From the NCBI GenBank assembly GCA_947491935.1, contig CANLLF010000005.1, positions 124,001 to 188,000 of the forward strand: DNA of 64,000 nucleotides. The letters are read 5' to 3'. Below the pieces are notes generated by a model that was not told the DNA's origin, ran no database searches, and saw nothing but the letters and a program-made list of their open reading frames with translations. This document shows positions 46,012 to 56,131 of this stretch, piece after piece. The translations under genes were made by a program, and so were the position numbers. This DNA comes from an uncultured Roseicyclus sp. GTDB lineage: Bacteria > Pseudomonadota > Alphaproteobacteria > Rhodobacterales > Rhodobacteraceae. Within the stretch, counting starts at the first letter, position 1, and each line of letters begins with the position of its first letter.

Positions 46012-47016
46012 ATGAGTATCACACGGCGTATTTTCGGCGGCACAGCCTTGGCCGCGATGATGTTGGCAGGCGGCGCAGCCTATGCCGACAACCATGAGCC
46101 GGTGCGCATCGCATTGGTTGTGAAAGCGCTCGGCATCGGGTTCTTCGAGGCCGCGGCAGAGGGCGCGGAGGAAGCCGCGGCCGAGCTTGGCAATGTCGAG
46201 ATCATCTATACCGGCCCAACCTCCACAACCGCCGAGGGCCAGATCGAGGTGATCAACTCGCTGATCGCGCAAGGCGTGGATGCGATTGCCGTTTCGGCCA
46301 ACGATCCCGATGCCTTGGTCCCGGTTCTGCAGCGGGCCATGCAGCGGGGGATCACGGTGATTTCTTGGGATTCCGGTGTTGCCGAAGAGGGCCGCATGCT
46401 CCACCTCGCACCGTCCTCAGACGCGCTGATCGGGCGGACGATCATTCAGCTTGCGGCGGATCATCTGCCCGATGGCGGGCAGGTCGCGGTGCTCTCGGCG
46501 ACGGCCACTTCGACGAACCAGAACACCTGGATCGCCGAGATGAACGCGGTGATGGGCGACTATCCCGATATCGAAGTGGTCGCGACGGTCTATGGCGATG
46601 ACCTTGCCGACCGGTCCTATCGTGAGGCCGTGGGCCTGATGCAGACCTATCCCGATCTTGATGCGATCATCGCGCCAACATCGGTGGGTATCGTGGCCGC
46701 GGCGCAAGCCGTGGTCGATCAGGATATGGTCGGGCAAGTGAACGTGACCGGCCTGGGCCTGCCCTCCGAGATGGCCGGCGCCATCGAAAGCGGCGCGTCG
46801 CAGAGCTTTGCGATCTGGAACCCGATTGATCTGGGCTACGCGGCGGCGATGCTGTCCTACAACCTTGCCACCGAAGCTGCGACGGCCGAGGCCGGTGCGA
46901 CGATCCCGATGGGTCGTATGGGTGACTTGGAGTTGGACGACAGCACAACCGGGGCGATGGCCAATCCGTTCACTTACGATGCCTCCAACATCGAGCAGTT
47001 CCGCGAGATCTTCTGA
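46012..47016 (+). CDS. rhaS: Rhamnose ABC transporter substrate-binding protein
   Basis: The 334-aa periplasmic sugar-binding protein (peripla_BP_4 type) has a signal peptide (MSITRRIFGGTALAAMMLAG, cut after AYA). The ligand-contact segments are LVVKALGIGFFEAAAEGAEE, VSANDPDAL, SWDSGV and APTSVGI. GGGAGG lies 7 bases before the ATG. It delivers rhamnose to RhaPQ. Confidence 0.92.
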   Translation: MSITRRIFGGTALAAMMLAGGAAYADNHEPVRIALVVKALGIGFFEAAAEGAEEAAAELGNVEIIYTGPTSTTAEGQIEVINSLIAQGVDAIAVSANDPDALVPVLQRAMQRGITVISWDSGVAEEGRMLHLAPSSDALIGRTIIQLAADHLPDGGQVAVLSATATSTNQNTWIAEMNAVMGDYPDIEVVATVYGDDLADRSYREAVGLMQTYPDLDAIIAPTSVGIVAAAQAVVDQDMVGQVNVTGLGLPSEMAGAIESGASQSFAIWNPIDLGYAAAMLSYNLATEAATAEAGATIPMGRMGDLELDDSTTGAMANPFTYDASNIEQFREIF

Positions 47017-47095
47017 TCAAAGCGGTCTCCCAGCCCGGCGTGTCCTTCGGGATGCACCGGGTTTCTTCCCCCTTCCATTCGGATAGTCGCACCCG

Positions 47096-48628
47096 ATGCA
47101 AAACCTCGCCCCCCAGATGGACGCGGCGCCCATCGCACCGGTTCTTGAGCTTTCGGGGATCACCAAGACGTTTCCCGGGGTCAAGGCGCTCAACAACGTG
47201 TCGCTGGAGCTGTTTCCCGGCCAGGTCACTGCTTTAATTGGCGAAAACGGCGCGGGAAAATCGACAATCGTGAAGGTTCTGACCGGGATCTACCGCGCCG
47301 ATGGCGGAACGATCGCCGTTGATGGTGAACAGGTTGCCTTCGCCTCCGCCGACGATGCCGGAGCTGCGGGCATCACGGCGATCCACCAGGAAACCGTGCT
47401 GTTTGATGAGCTGTCCGTTGCGGAAAACATCTTCATCGGGCACGCGCCGCGCGGGCGGTTTGGCCTGATCGATACGGCGCAGATGAACACGCGCGCACAG
47501 GAGATACTGGACCGGATCGATGCACCACTCTCGGCGACGACGCCTTTGAAGGATCTTGGCATCGCGAATAAACATCTGGTGGCCATCGCGCGCGCCCTGT
47601 CGGTCGATGCGCGCGTGGTTATCATGGATGAGCCGACCGCCGCGCTCTCCCAAAAGGAAATCGAAGAGCTGTATGATCTGGTTGAGCGGTTGAAATCCGA
47701 AGGCCGTGCGATCCTGTTCATCTCCCACAAATTCGATGAGGTCTTTCGCATCGCCGACCGCTACGCCGTGTTCCGGGATGGAGAGCATGTGGGCGCGGGC
47801 CTGATGTCGGACGTGACCGAGGGCGATCTTGTCCAGCTGATGGTGGGCCGCGCCGTAGATCAGATCTTTCCGTCCCGCGCCCACAGCGCGGGCGCCGAGG
47901 TTCTGCGGATCGAAGGCTACGCCCATCCGACCGAGTTCGACGGTATCAACCTGACCCTGAAGGCCGGAGAAATCCTTGGGTTCTATGGGCTTGTCGGCGC
48001 CGGACGATCCGAGTTGATGCAGGCGATTTTCGGGATCACGCGCCCATCCGCTGGCACCATCTATGTTGAAGGCACGGCCTGCACGATCCGGTCGCCCGCC
48101 GACGCCATTGCCAACGGGATCGTCTACGTGCCGGAGGATCGCGGGAAACAGGGCGCTGTGCTGGGACTGCCGATTTTTCAGAATGTCACCCTGCCCTCCC
48201 TCGCCCAGACATCGCGCTCCGGCTTTCTGAAGCTGGCGGCCGAGTTTGCGCTGGCGCGGGAATACACCGAACGTCTGGAGCTGCGCGCGGCGGCATTGGA
48301 TCAGGATGTTGGCAATCTGTCAGGCGGTAATCAGCAAAAGGTGGTGATTGCCAAATGGCTCGCCACCAAGCCGCGTGTCATCATCCTCGATGAACCAACC
48401 AAGGGGATCGATATCGGATCAAAGGCCGCAGTCCATGCGTTCATGGCGGAGCTGGCCGCCGAAGGATTGGCCGTGATCATGGTCAGCTCAGAGATCCCGG
48501 AGATCCTTGGGATGTCGGACCGGGTCATCGTGATGCGCGAAGGCCTGATCGCGGCTGAATTGCGCAGGGACGAGCTGAGCCCGGAAACGCTTGTGCGCCA
48601 CGCGGCGGGGATTGGGGGCCACGCATGA
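47096..48628 (+). CDS. rhaT: Rhamnose ABC transporter ATP-binding protein
   Basis: The 510-aa protein has two fused ATPase halves, as in sugar importers of the RbsA/XylG type. The first half has Walker A GENGAGKST and Walker B VVIMDEPTAALS. The second half has a degenerate Walker A (GLVGAGRSEL), signature LSGGNQQKV and IILDEPTKGID. The stop overlaps the rhaP start as ATGA. Confidence 0.93.
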   Translation: MQNLAPQMDAAPIAPVLELSGITKTFPGVKALNNVSLELFPGQVTALIGENGAGKSTIVKVLTGIYRADGGTIAVDGEQVAFASADDAGAAGITAIHQETVLFDELSVAENIFIGHAPRGRFGLIDTAQMNTRAQEILDRIDAPLSATTPLKDLGIANKHLVAIARALSVDARVVIMDEPTAALSQKEIEELYDLVERLKSEGRAILFISHKFDEVFRIADRYAVFRDGEHVGAGLMSDVTEGDLVQLMVGRAVDQIFPSRAHSAGAEVLRIEGYAHPTEFDGINLTLKAGEILGFYGLVGAGRSELMQAIFGITRPSAGTIYVEGTACTIRSPADAIANGIVYVPEDRGKQGAVLGLPIFQNVTLPSLAQTSRSGFLKLAAEFALAREYTERLELRAAALDQDVGNLSGGNQQKVVIAKWLATKPRVIILDEPTKGIDIGSKAAVHAFMAELAAEGLAVIMVSSEIPEILGMSDRVIVMREGLIAAELRRDELSPETLVRHAAGIGGHA

Positions 48629-49611
48629 TCCGCTATGTCAAATCGCGCGAAGCCCTTCTTGTGGGCGTGATCCTGGCCCTGATCGCCCTGATCGCCAGCC
48701 GGTTCCCCGCCTTCATTCTGCCCTCAAATCTGGTGAACGTATTCACCGACACCTCCCCCCTTATCATCCTGGCGGTGGGGCAGGCCATCGTGATCCTGAC
48801 CCGTTGCATTGACCTTTCGGTGGCCGCGAACCTGGCGCTGACGGGCATGGTCTGCGCTATGCTCAACGTCGCCTATCCGGGCCTGCCGATCCCGGTCATC
48901 ATCGCAGTGGCGCTTATGCTGGGGGCGGTACTGGGGGCGATCAACGGTATCCTTGTGTGGAAGCTGACGATCCCGCCGATCGTCGTGACGCTGGGAACGC
49001 TCACAATCTATCGGGGCATCATCTTCGTCATTTCCGACGGCGCCTGGGTGAACGCCCATGAGATGAGCGCGGCCTTCACAGGATTCCCACGGGCCGAGAT
49101 ACTCGGCCTGCCCGTGCTTGCCTGGCTCGCCATCCTGACCGCCATCATTTTCTTCATCGTGATTGCCCGCACGCCGCTTGGCCGGGCCTTCTATGCGGTG
49201 GGTGGCAACCCACATGCCGCCGTCTATGCGGGGATCAACGTGGGTAAGACACAGTTCTGGGCCTTCGTCCTGTCGGGTACGCTGGCCGGGCTCACCGGTT
49301 ATCTCTGGGTGGCGCGCTATTCGGTGGCCTACGTGGATATCGCCAAGGGGTTCGAGCTTGAGGTAGTTGCGGCCTGCGTGATCGGTGGCATCGCCATCGC
49401 CGGCGGTGCAGGTACGATCATGGGGGCCATCCTTGGCGCGATTTTCCTTGGCATCATCAAGAACGCGCTGCCCGTCGTGGGCATTTCACCCTTCTGGCAA
49501 TTGGCGATCTCGGGCGCGGCCATCGTGATCGCGGTCGCCTTCAACGCAAGGGCTGGCCGCGCCAAGGGCCGCATCATCCTGAAACGAGCCGAAGCGGAGG
49601 CGCAGGCATGA
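48625..49611 (+). CDS. rhaP: Rhamnose ABC transporter permease 1
   Basis: The 328-aa BPD_transp_2 membrane protein has about ten helices. Family motifs are GQAIVILTRCIDLSVAANLA, IVVTLGTLTIYRGI and GGNPHAAVYAGI. It forms the channel with RhaQ. Both ends overlap neighbours (ATGA). Confidence 0.92.
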   Translation: MIRYVKSREALLVGVILALIALIASRFPAFILPSNLVNVFTDTSPLIILAVGQAIVILTRCIDLSVAANLALTGMVCAMLNVAYPGLPIPVIIAVALMLGAVLGAINGILVWKLTIPPIVVTLGTLTIYRGIIFVISDGAWVNAHEMSAAFTGFPRAEILGLPVLAWLAILTAIIFFIVIARTPLGRAFYAVGGNPHAAVYAGINVGKTQFWAFVLSGTLAGLTGYLWVARYSVAYVDIAKGFELEVVAACVIGGIAIAGGAGTIMGAILGAIFLGIIKNALPVVGISPFWQLAISGAAIVIAVAFNARAGRAKGRIILKRAEAEAQA

Positions 49612-50591
49612 GTGACACGGCACGCCATATCCCCGACCGCTTGCAAAGCCCGGCGCTCAAGGCCTTCAAATCGTGGGAAACGCTGCTGCTCGCCGTCGCC
49701 ATCGCGATTTTCGTCACAAACTCGTTCCTGTCGCCCTATTTCCTGAACGCCTGGAACCTGAGCGACGCGACATTCAATTTCACCGAGAAGGCGATGATCG
49801 CCTTCGCCATGGCGCTCTTGATCATTGCGGGGGAGATCGACCTGTCGGTTGCGTCGATCATCGCGCTGGCCTCCACGGCGATGGGGGCGGCCCTGCAACT
49901 GGATGTGGGCACGTGGGGCCTTGTGGCCGTGGGGCTTGGCACCGGCGTCTTGTGTGGTGCATTCAACGGCTTGATGGTGACGGGGCTTGGCCTGCCGTCC
50001 ATTGTGGTCACGATCGGCACGATGAGCCTGTTTCGCGGTATCTCCTACATCGTTCTGGGTGATCAGGGCTTTCGCGGCTATCCGTCCGATTTCTCGTTCT
50101 TCGGGCAGGGGTATGTGTGGTGGGTGATTTCGTTCGAATTCGTCCTCTTCGCCGGTCTTGCGGTGTTGTATTACATCCTGCTGCACCGCACGAATTTCGG
50201 CCGCGCCGTCTATGCGATTGGAAACAACCCCACCGGCGCGCTGTTCTCGGGCATCCGGGTGGCGCGGGTGAAGTTCATCCTGTTCCTGCTGACTGGCCTG
50301 ATGGCCGGCGTTGCGGCGGTCTGCCTGACCTCGCGCCTTGGCTCCACCCGGCCCACAATCGCACTGGGATGGGAATTGGAGGTCGTGACAATGGTTGTGC
50401 TGGGCGGCGTGAACATCCTGGGCGGATCGGGCAGTATCCCAGGCGTCGTCATTGCGGCCTTTGTGATGGGCCTCGTGACCTTCGGTTTGGGCCTTCTGAA
50501 CGTGCCGGGGATCGTGATGTCGATCTTCATCGGCTGCCTTCTGATCGGGGTGATCGCCCTGCCGCGGCTTTGGACGATGTGGAGGGCCTGA
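49608..50591 (+). CDS. rhaQ: Rhamnose ABC transporter permease 2
   Basis: The 327-aa protein is the second permease of the BPD_transp_2 family, with [46 protein letters not shown] and [16 protein letters not shown]. It pairs with RhaP, and its stop overlaps the rhaU start as TGATG. Confidence 0.92.
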   Translation: MSDTARHIPDRLQSPALKAFKSWETLLLAVAIAIFVTNSFLSPYFLNAWNLSDATFNFTEKAMIAFAMALLIIAGEIDLSVASIIALASTAMGAALQLDVGTWGLVAVGLGTGVLCGAFNGLMVTGLGLPSIVVTIGTMSLFRGISYIVLGDQGFRGYPSDFSFFGQGYVWWVISFEFVLFAGLAVLYYILLHRTNFGRAVYAIGNNPTGALFSGIRVARVKFILFLLTGLMAGVAAVCLTSRLGSTRPTIALGWELEVVTMVVLGGVNILGGSGSIPGVVIAAFVMGLVTFGLGLLNVPGIVMSIFIGCLLIGVIALPRLWTMWRA

Positions 50592-50905
50592 TGGAGAAAT
50601 ACGCTTTCAAGATGCGCTTGAATGACGGGTGCCTCGATGAATACCGCAAGCGCCATGACGAGATCTGGCCGGAGCTGGTGGAGCTTCTGCGCGCGTCCGG
50701 CATCCGCGACTATTCCATCCATCTGGACGAAGAGACGAACCTGCTGTTCGGAATTCTGTGGCGCACCAAGGATCACGGGATGGACGCCTTGCCGGACCAT
50801 CTCGTGATGCAGCGCTGGTGGGCGCATATGGCCGATATCATGGTCACGCATCCGACGAATGAGCCCGTGGCCACGCCGCTCACCCCAGTTTTCCATATGA
50901 CATGA
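50591..50905 (+). CDS. rhaU: L-rhamnose mutarotase
   Basis: This 104-aa ferredoxin-like protein interconverts the alpha and beta anomers of L-rhamnose. Conserved residues lie in [17 protein letters not shown] (catalytic His near 22), [17 protein letters not shown] and [12 protein letters not shown]. It is called RhaU in Rhizobium and RhaM in E. coli. It overlaps the next start by four bases (ATGA). Confidence 0.95.
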   Translation: MEKYAFKMRLNDGCLDEYRKRHDEIWPELVELLRASGIRDYSIHLDEETNLLFGILWRTKDHGMDALPDHLVMQRWWAHMADIMVTHPTNEPVATPLTPVFHMT

Positions 50906-52272
50906 CCCACGTGGCCGTCATCGACATCGGCAAGACCAATGCCAAGCTGGCGCTGGTGGATCGGAGGACGCTAGACGAGATCGCCGTTGTCACGCGGCCC
51001 AACGTGGTCCAGCCCGGCCCGCCTTGGCCGCATTTCGACCTCGACGGGCATTGGGCGTTCCTGCTGGAAAACCTGCGTGAATTTCACCGCACATACGGTG
51101 TGGACGCCATTTCCATCACGGCCCACGGCGCCTCCATCGTGTTGCTCGATGCAGATGGCGGCTTGGCGGCTCCGATGCTGGATTACGAGCATGCCGGCCC
51201 GGACGATCTGGCGGGCGAATACGATCACCTGCGGCCCCCCTTTGACGAAACGGGGTCCGCCCGGCTGGCCGGCGGGCTGAACGTGGGCGCGCAGCTGCAC
51301 TGGATGTTTCAGCAAGACCCGGATCTTGAGGGGCGCACTGCACAGATCCTGAGCTACCCACAATACTGGGCCTACCGGCTGACCGGCATTGCCGCGACGG
51401 AACGCACATCGCTTGGCTGCCATACCGACTTGTGGAGCCCCGCCCGGGACGAGGCGTCATCTCTGGTGGGCGCGTTGGGGATCGCGGGAAAGCTTGCGCC
51501 GGTCCGGTTGGCGTCTGACGTGCTTGGCCCGATCAATGCGGCCGTTGCGACCGCGACCGGGCTGCTGCCCGATACGCCTGTGACCTGTGGCATTCACGAT
51601 TCCAATGCGTCCCTTTTGCCGCATCTGATCTCTCGCACGGCGCCCTATTCCGTCGTATCGAGCGGCACTTGGCTGATCATGATGAGTATCGGCGGCGGCA
51701 ATCCCAAGCTTGACCCGGAGCGCGACACGCTTTTGAACGTCAACGCGTTCGGCGCCCCCGTCCCGTCTGCGCGGTTCATGGGGGGGCGTGAGTACGAGAT
51801 GATCGTCGCCAGCGCTCCGGTTGAGCCATCGCAGCAGGATATCGCGGCAGTTCTTGACCACCAGATCATGTTGGCGCCGGCCCTTGTGTCTGACACCGGC
51901 CCATTCGCGGGACGGGCCCCGCGCTGGGTACCCCAGGAGCCGCCGATTGGCAGCGGCATACGCAGCCTTGTCGCCGCCTATTATTGTGCGCTGGTGACAT
52001 CGGTGAGCCTGCACTTGATCGGCCATCGGGGCGACGTGATTGTGGAGGGGCCGTTCGCGGGCAATCCACACTTTCTCCAGATGCTGGCCACGGCAACCCG
52101 ATGCCCGGTGGTCGCGACAACAAGCGCGACGGGCACGAGCCAAGGCGCGGCGTTGCTGGTCAATGGCCCAAAGGCGCCCGCCGCCGATGAAATCAGAATA
52201 ACGCCCGCCGACGGCCCGCCGCGCCTAGCCGAATACGTCCAAGCATGGCGCACGCTTTGCCATGAGACATGA
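50902..52272 (+). CDS. rhaK: L-rhamnulose kinase (FGGY family)
   Basis: The 456-aa kinase has the FGGY/ASKHA phosphate loops [15 protein letters not shown] at the N-terminus and [14 protein letters not shown] in the middle, plus a C-terminal [15 protein letters not shown]. In Rhizobium, RhaK phosphorylates the sugar and is also needed for uptake by the rhamnose ABC importer. It is the last gene of rhaRSTPQUK. Confidence 0.93.
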   Translation: MTHVAVIDIGKTNAKLALVDRRTLDEIAVVTRPNVVQPGPPWPHFDLDGHWAFLLENLREFHRTYGVDAISITAHGASIVLLDADGGLAAPMLDYEHAGPDDLAGEYDHLRPPFDETGSARLAGGLNVGAQLHWMFQQDPDLEGRTAQILSYPQYWAYRLTGIAATERTSLGCHTDLWSPARDEASSLVGALGIAGKLAPVRLASDVLGPINAAVATATGLLPDTPVTCGIHDSNASLLPHLISRTAPYSVVSSGTWLIMMSIGGGNPKLDPERDTLLNVNAFGAPVPSARFMGGREYEMIVASAPVEPSQQDIAAVLDHQIMLAPALVSDTGPFAGRAPRWVPQEPPIGSGIRSLVAAYYCALVTSVSLHLIGHRGDVIVEGPFAGNPHFLQMLATATRCPVVATTSATGTSQGAALLVNGPKAPAADEIRITPADGPPRLAEYVQAWRTLCHET

Positions 52273-52319
52273 CGGGCCGGTTGCACCGCTGCGTTGACAC
52301 GAGACGACGATTTGTCGAT

Positions 52320-52901
52320 ATGCGCCCCATGACGGAGAAGGAAGAATTGATCTCGGCTGCGGCCATTCGGGTGTTCTCCCGCTACGGCGTGAAGCGCGCC
52401 ACGATGAATGATGTGGCCGACGAAGCAGGTGTCGTGCGCCAGACACTCTACAACGTTTTTGCCAATAAAAACGAAGTCATCGACGGGGCTGTCCGCTACT
52501 ACATGCGCCAAACGCGGATGCAGACGCTGGCGGAATGGGCCGATGTCGAGAGCTTGGGTGAGAAGCTCGATATCCTGTTTGCCAATACCGTCATCGCGCC
52601 ATGGGACGTGATCCGCGCGACACCCGATGCGGTGGACCTCGAAGCCGGGACACATGGCGCGACGACCGCCGCGCTGAAGGATTCGGAAGATCAGATGCAG
52701 CGGATGCTGGTTGATGTGTTTGAGCCCTATGCGGACGCGCTGACGCCGATGGGGCAGTCCGCCGAAACACTTGCGACCTATGTCACGCGGGTGATGCTTG
52801 GGCTGAAGCATGGCACCCATGAACGCGCCGAGCTTCTGGCGATGCTTGAGACATTGAAAACATCCATCCTCGTCATGGTCAGCGAAGATCTGCCCGTCTG
52901 A
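52320..52901 (+). CDS. TetR-family regulator
   Basis: The 193-aa protein has a TetR helix-turn-helix at residues 6-50 (ELISAAAIRVFSRYGVKRAT, then GVVRQTLYNVFANKNEVI). The helical sensor domain is not recognised. An ATG overlapping the rhaK stop (52269) and another at 52329 are alternative starts. An inverted repeat directly after its stop precedes the IorAB genes, which are probably its targets. Confidence 0.85.
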   Translation: MRPMTEKEELISAAAIRVFSRYGVKRATMNDVADEAGVVRQTLYNVFANKNEVIDGAVRYYMRQTRMQTLAEWADVESLGEKLDILFANTVIAPWDVIRATPDAVDLEAGTHGATTAALKDSEDQMQRMLVDVFEPYADALTPMGQSAETLATYVTRVMLGLKHGTHERAELLAMLETLKTSILVMVSEDLPV

Positions 52902-52902
52902 T

Positions 52903-52929
52903 TTGGACACATGTTGACCATTTGTCTAA
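52903..52929. promoter_or_regulatory. Imperfect palindrome between the TetR and IorA genes
   Basis: TTGGACACATG-TTGAC-CATTTGTCTAA has 11-base arms with 9 of 11 complementary positions. It includes TTGACC, which could serve as a -35. It starts one base after the TetR stop and lies 66 bases before the IorA start. Confidence 0.55.
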
Positions 52930-52994
52930 TCTAGTAGATGTTGGACTGGTAGCTACTGCAGCCAATCCTGCCAGTCCAGATGACGGAGTCTCCC

Positions 52995-53453
52995 ATGCAG
53001 CTAAACATCAACGGCGACGTGCGAGAGGTCGATGTTTCGCCTGACATGCCACTTCTGTGGGTCCTGAGAGACGAGCTTCACATGACCGGCACCAAATTCG
53101 GGTGCGGGATCGCGGCCTGCGGCGCCTGCACCGTTCACGTTGACGGTGTAGCAACCCGGTCTTGCCAAGCGTTGGCGGGCGATCTGGAGGGCGCGGAGAT
53201 CACGACGATCGAGGGCTTGGGCAACCCCGACGCGCTTCACGCGGTGCAGGCCGCCTGGATCGAGCATCAGGTGGCACAGTGCGGGTATTGTCAGTCCGGA
53301 CAGATCATGCAGGCCGCCTCTTTGCTGTCTGAAACACCCAACCCGACCGATGAGGATATCGATTTCGCGATGTCCGGCAATCTATGCCGCTGTGGCACCT
53401 ATCCCCGCATCCGCGCCGCGATCCATTCCGCTGCGCGCAGCATGGGGGGCTGA
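52995..53453 (+). CDS. 2Fe-2S subunit of an IorAB-type molybdenum dehydrogenase
   Basis: The 152-aa subunit carries a plant-type ferredoxin cluster ([16 protein letters not shown] and a later RSC) and a second [2Fe-2S] domain ([12 protein letters not shown], then [13 protein letters not shown]). It transfers electrons from the Mo centre of the next gene product. GGAG lies 8 bases before the ATG at 52995, preferred over an ATG at 52980. It is three bases upstream of the large subunit. Confidence 0.92.
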   Translation: MQLNINGDVREVDVSPDMPLLWVLRDELHMTGTKFGCGIAACGACTVHVDGVATRSCQALAGDLEGAEITTIEGLGNPDALHAVQAAWIEHQVAQCGYCQSGQIMQAASLLSETPNPTDEDIDFAMSGNLCRCGTYPRIRAAIHSAARSMGG

Positions 53454-53456
53454 GCG

Positions 53457-55697
53457 ATGAGCACACTGAGAACCTTCAGCCGCCGCGCCTTTCTGGTTGG
53501 TTCTGTCGCCGTTGCGGGCGGCGTGGCGTTTGGCACTTACCTGGTGCAACGCAATCCGGAAAACCCGAACTTGGCCGATCTTGGGGAGGGGGAGGCCTCG
53601 TTCAATCCATGGGTGCGGATTGACGCCAATGGGATCACACTGATTACGCCGCATGCCGATATCGGACAGGGCGCAACCTCCATGCAAGCGGCGCTGATCG
53701 CGGAGGAGATGGATCTGGACTGGGGCGGGTTCACCACCGAGTTCGGTCGCCCCGCCGCCGCCTATTGGAACACCGCCATGGCCGGTGACGGTGCACCGGT
53801 CCTGCCGTGGGATGACAGTTTTGGTGCCCGCGCGATGCGCAGCACGGTGGACTCGCTGATCAAGGTAATCGGACTGCAAGGCACCGGTGGATCCACCTCC
53901 GTGCCGGACAGCTTCACCAAATTGCGGGAAGCCGGCGCCATGGCGCGGGAAACGCTGAAGCTGGCCGCAAGCCAGCGGACGGGAGTGGCAGTAGCTGACT
54001 TACGCACCGAGACCGGGGCGGTGGTGCTCCCCGACGGGTCGACCCTGCCCTACACCGAGCTGGCCGCTGAGGCGGCGAGGTTGGACCCCGTGCAAGGCAC
54101 GCCGCTCCGCGATCCATCTCAATGGCGCCTTGTCGGCCAACAGATGGAACGCCTCGACATCGTCGCGAAATCGACGGGAACACAGGCCTATGGGCTGGAT
54201 CTGAACCTGCCCGGTATGGTGCGTGCGTCGGTTCGGATGAACCCGCGCAAGGGCGCCGCGTTGAACGGGTTTGACGCGAGTGCCGCAGAGGGCATGCAAG
54301 GCGTTGAACGGATCGTTGAGATCGATGGCGGCGTCGCCGTCATCGCGACAAATACATGGTACGCGATCCAGGCACTCGATGCGATTGAGTATGATTGGGC
54401 CGAGGCCCCCTACCCTGCGGATCAGGCCGATCACTGGGCGGTGTTGGAGGCGGGGTTCACCGACGAAACCTTCGACAGCGAGTGGCTCAACGCTGGTGAT
54501 GTTGAGGCTGTGAGGCCAGACGCGTCAACTATCGAGGCGGAATATCGAGTGCCCTATGTGGCGCACCAACCGCTGGAGCCGTTAAGCGCTATTATTCTTG
54601 TAGAAGATGATCAGGTGCAGGTCTGGACGGGCCACCAGATGCCGCGGTTCGTGCAACAACAGGTTGCCGCGATCACCGGCCACGATGCGGAGCAGGTGGT
54701 GCTGCACAACCAGTATTCCGGCGGCTCCTTCGGGCACCGGCTGGAATTCGAATACATAAAGCAAGCTGCCCAGATCGCCGTGCAGATGCGCGGAACGCCG
54801 GTGAAGCTGACATACAGCCGGGAAGAGGATTTCGCGCAAGATATCCCGCGCCAGATCACCTTGGCCCGCAGCCGGGGCGCGGTGCAGGACGGGCGCGTCA
54901 TCAGCTTCGACACGCAGATCGCAGCGCCGTCGGTCATCCGCTCACAGATGGGGCGGATCAATCAGGCCGTTCCGGGCCCGGACGGGCAATTGGCCGCCGG
55001 TGTCTGGCAACAACCTTACGAGTTCGAGAATGCCCGCGTGCGCACCTACGCGATTGAAGGATTGTCGCCGGTGTCGTCCTGGCGCTCCGTCGGCGCGTCC
55101 GCAAACGGGTTTGTCGGCGAAGGCTTCCTTGATGAATTGATCCATGCCGCCGGGGCCGATCCGCTGGAAGAACGCATCCGGCTCTGCACTCTGGATGATG
55201 TCAGCCGCCGCGTGCTGGAGGCGGTTGGTGAGATGTCGAATTGGGGCGAAGCGCTATCCGACAGAACGGGGCGCGGCGTCGCCTTTGTGCATTCCTTCGG
55301 GGTGCCGACCGCAGAGGTTGTCGAGGTGACCGCAACGGATGACGGCATTCGCATCAACAAGGTGTGGGTCGCCGCCGATGTGGGCCGCGTTGTGGACCCG
55401 GTGAACTTTGAGAACATCGTGCAAGGCGGTGTGATCTGGGGCCTTGGCCACGCGATCAATTCCGAAATCACCTATTCCGACGGCATCGCGGATCAGACGA
55501 ATTTCTACACCCATGACGCGATGCGCATGAACCAGACACCCGAGATCTTCGTACGCGGGCTCGAAAACGGCCATGTGCGCGGGATCGGCGAACCCCCGGT
55601 TCCGCCCGCCGCACCGGCTTTGGCCAATGCAATCTTTGCCGCCACGGGGCAGAGGCTGCGCGAAATGCCGTTCTGGAACCATGTCGATTTTGTCTGA
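53457..55697 (+). CDS. Molybdopterin-binding large subunit, IorB/aldehyde-dehydrogenase type
   Basis: The 746-aa protein starts with a Tat-type signal (FSRRAFLVGSVAVAGG), so the complex is probably periplasmic. Mo-cofactor contacts include HADIGQGATSMQAALIAEEM, SGGSFGHRLEFE and SSWRSVGASANGF. The catalytic Glu lies in GIGEPPVPPAAPALANAI near the C-terminus. IorAB-type enzymes hydroxylate N-heterocycles or aldehydes and often pass electrons to cytochrome c, but no cytochrome gene is adjacent. The substrate is unknown. Confidence 0.9.
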   Translation: MSTLRTFSRRAFLVGSVAVAGGVAFGTYLVQRNPENPNLADLGEGEASFNPWVRIDANGITLITPHADIGQGATSMQAALIAEEMDLDWGGFTTEFGRPAAAYWNTAMAGDGAPVLPWDDSFGARAMRSTVDSLIKVIGLQGTGGSTSVPDSFTKLREAGAMARETLKLAASQRTGVAVADLRTETGAVVLPDGSTLPYTELAAEAARLDPVQGTPLRDPSQWRLVGQQMERLDIVAKSTGTQAYGLDLNLPGMVRASVRMNPRKGAALNGFDASAAEGMQGVERIVEIDGGVAVIATNTWYAIQALDAIEYDWAEAPYPADQADHWAVLEAGFTDETFDSEWLNAGDVEAVRPDASTIEAEYRVPYVAHQPLEPLSAIILVEDDQVQVWTGHQMPRFVQQQVAAITGHDAEQVVLHNQYSGGSFGHRLEFEYIKQAAQIAVQMRGTPVKLTYSREEDFAQDIPRQITLARSRGAVQDGRVISFDTQIAAPSVIRSQMGRINQAVPGPDGQLAAGVWQQPYEFENARVRTYAIEGLSPVSSWRSVGASANGFVGEGFLDELIHAAGADPLEERIRLCTLDDVSRRVLEAVGEMSNWGEALSDRTGRGVAFVHSFGVPTAEVVEVTATDDGIRINKVWVAADVGRVVDPVNFENIVQGGVIWGLGHAINSEITYSDGIADQTNFYTHDAMRMNQTPEIFVRGLENGHVRGIGEPPVPPAAPALANAIFAATGQRLREMPFWNHVDFV

Positions 55698-55709
55698 TCG
55701 GGGGCAAGG

Positions 55710-56042
55710 ATGAACCGTCGCTATCTTTCTGCCGCGACCTTCGCGGGCATCAGCGCCGTGATGCATCTCGCGGCGCTTCCTTTTGGCGGGCCGATCTTGC
55801 CAGCCGTTGTGGGGGCCCCGATCTGGGCTGCTCTTGCGCTTGGTTTGTATCGTGAGAGCCGAACCATTGCGTATCTTGGCTTCCTGATGGGATTGTTCGG
55901 CATCGCTGGAGCATTATCATTTGCGATGATGGCGTCAGCGGGCCCGCTGCAATGGATCTGGGGCAGTATCATAGTGGCCGACGCCTGCGTGGTGGTCACC
56001 CTCTTTGCCCTGCTGTGGCGATCGGCCGAGCCGAACCACTGA
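55710..56042 (+). CDS. Small membrane protein of unknown function
   Basis: The 110-aa protein has four hydrophobic helices: an ISAVMHLAALPFGG region, VGAPIWAALALGLY, YLGFLMGLFGIAGAL, and IWGSIIVADACVVVTLFALL. It starts 12 bases after the Mo enzyme stop, so it may be part of that operon. The family is not recognised. It could be a membrane anchor or quinone-linked partner of the dehydrogenase, but that is speculative. Confidence 0.72.
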   Translation: MNRRYLSAATFAGISAVMHLAALPFGGPILPAVVGAPIWAALALGLYRESRTIAYLGFLMGLFGIAGALSFAMMASAGPLQWIWGSIIVADACVVVTLFALLWRSAEPNH

Positions 56043-56131
56043 CGGACAGCTCCCTTTGCGCGAATCGCAAGCTCTGCAAAGCTGATGCCGGTGTTCGACG
56101 GGGTGTGGAACACGATCCGGAGGCCGTCACC

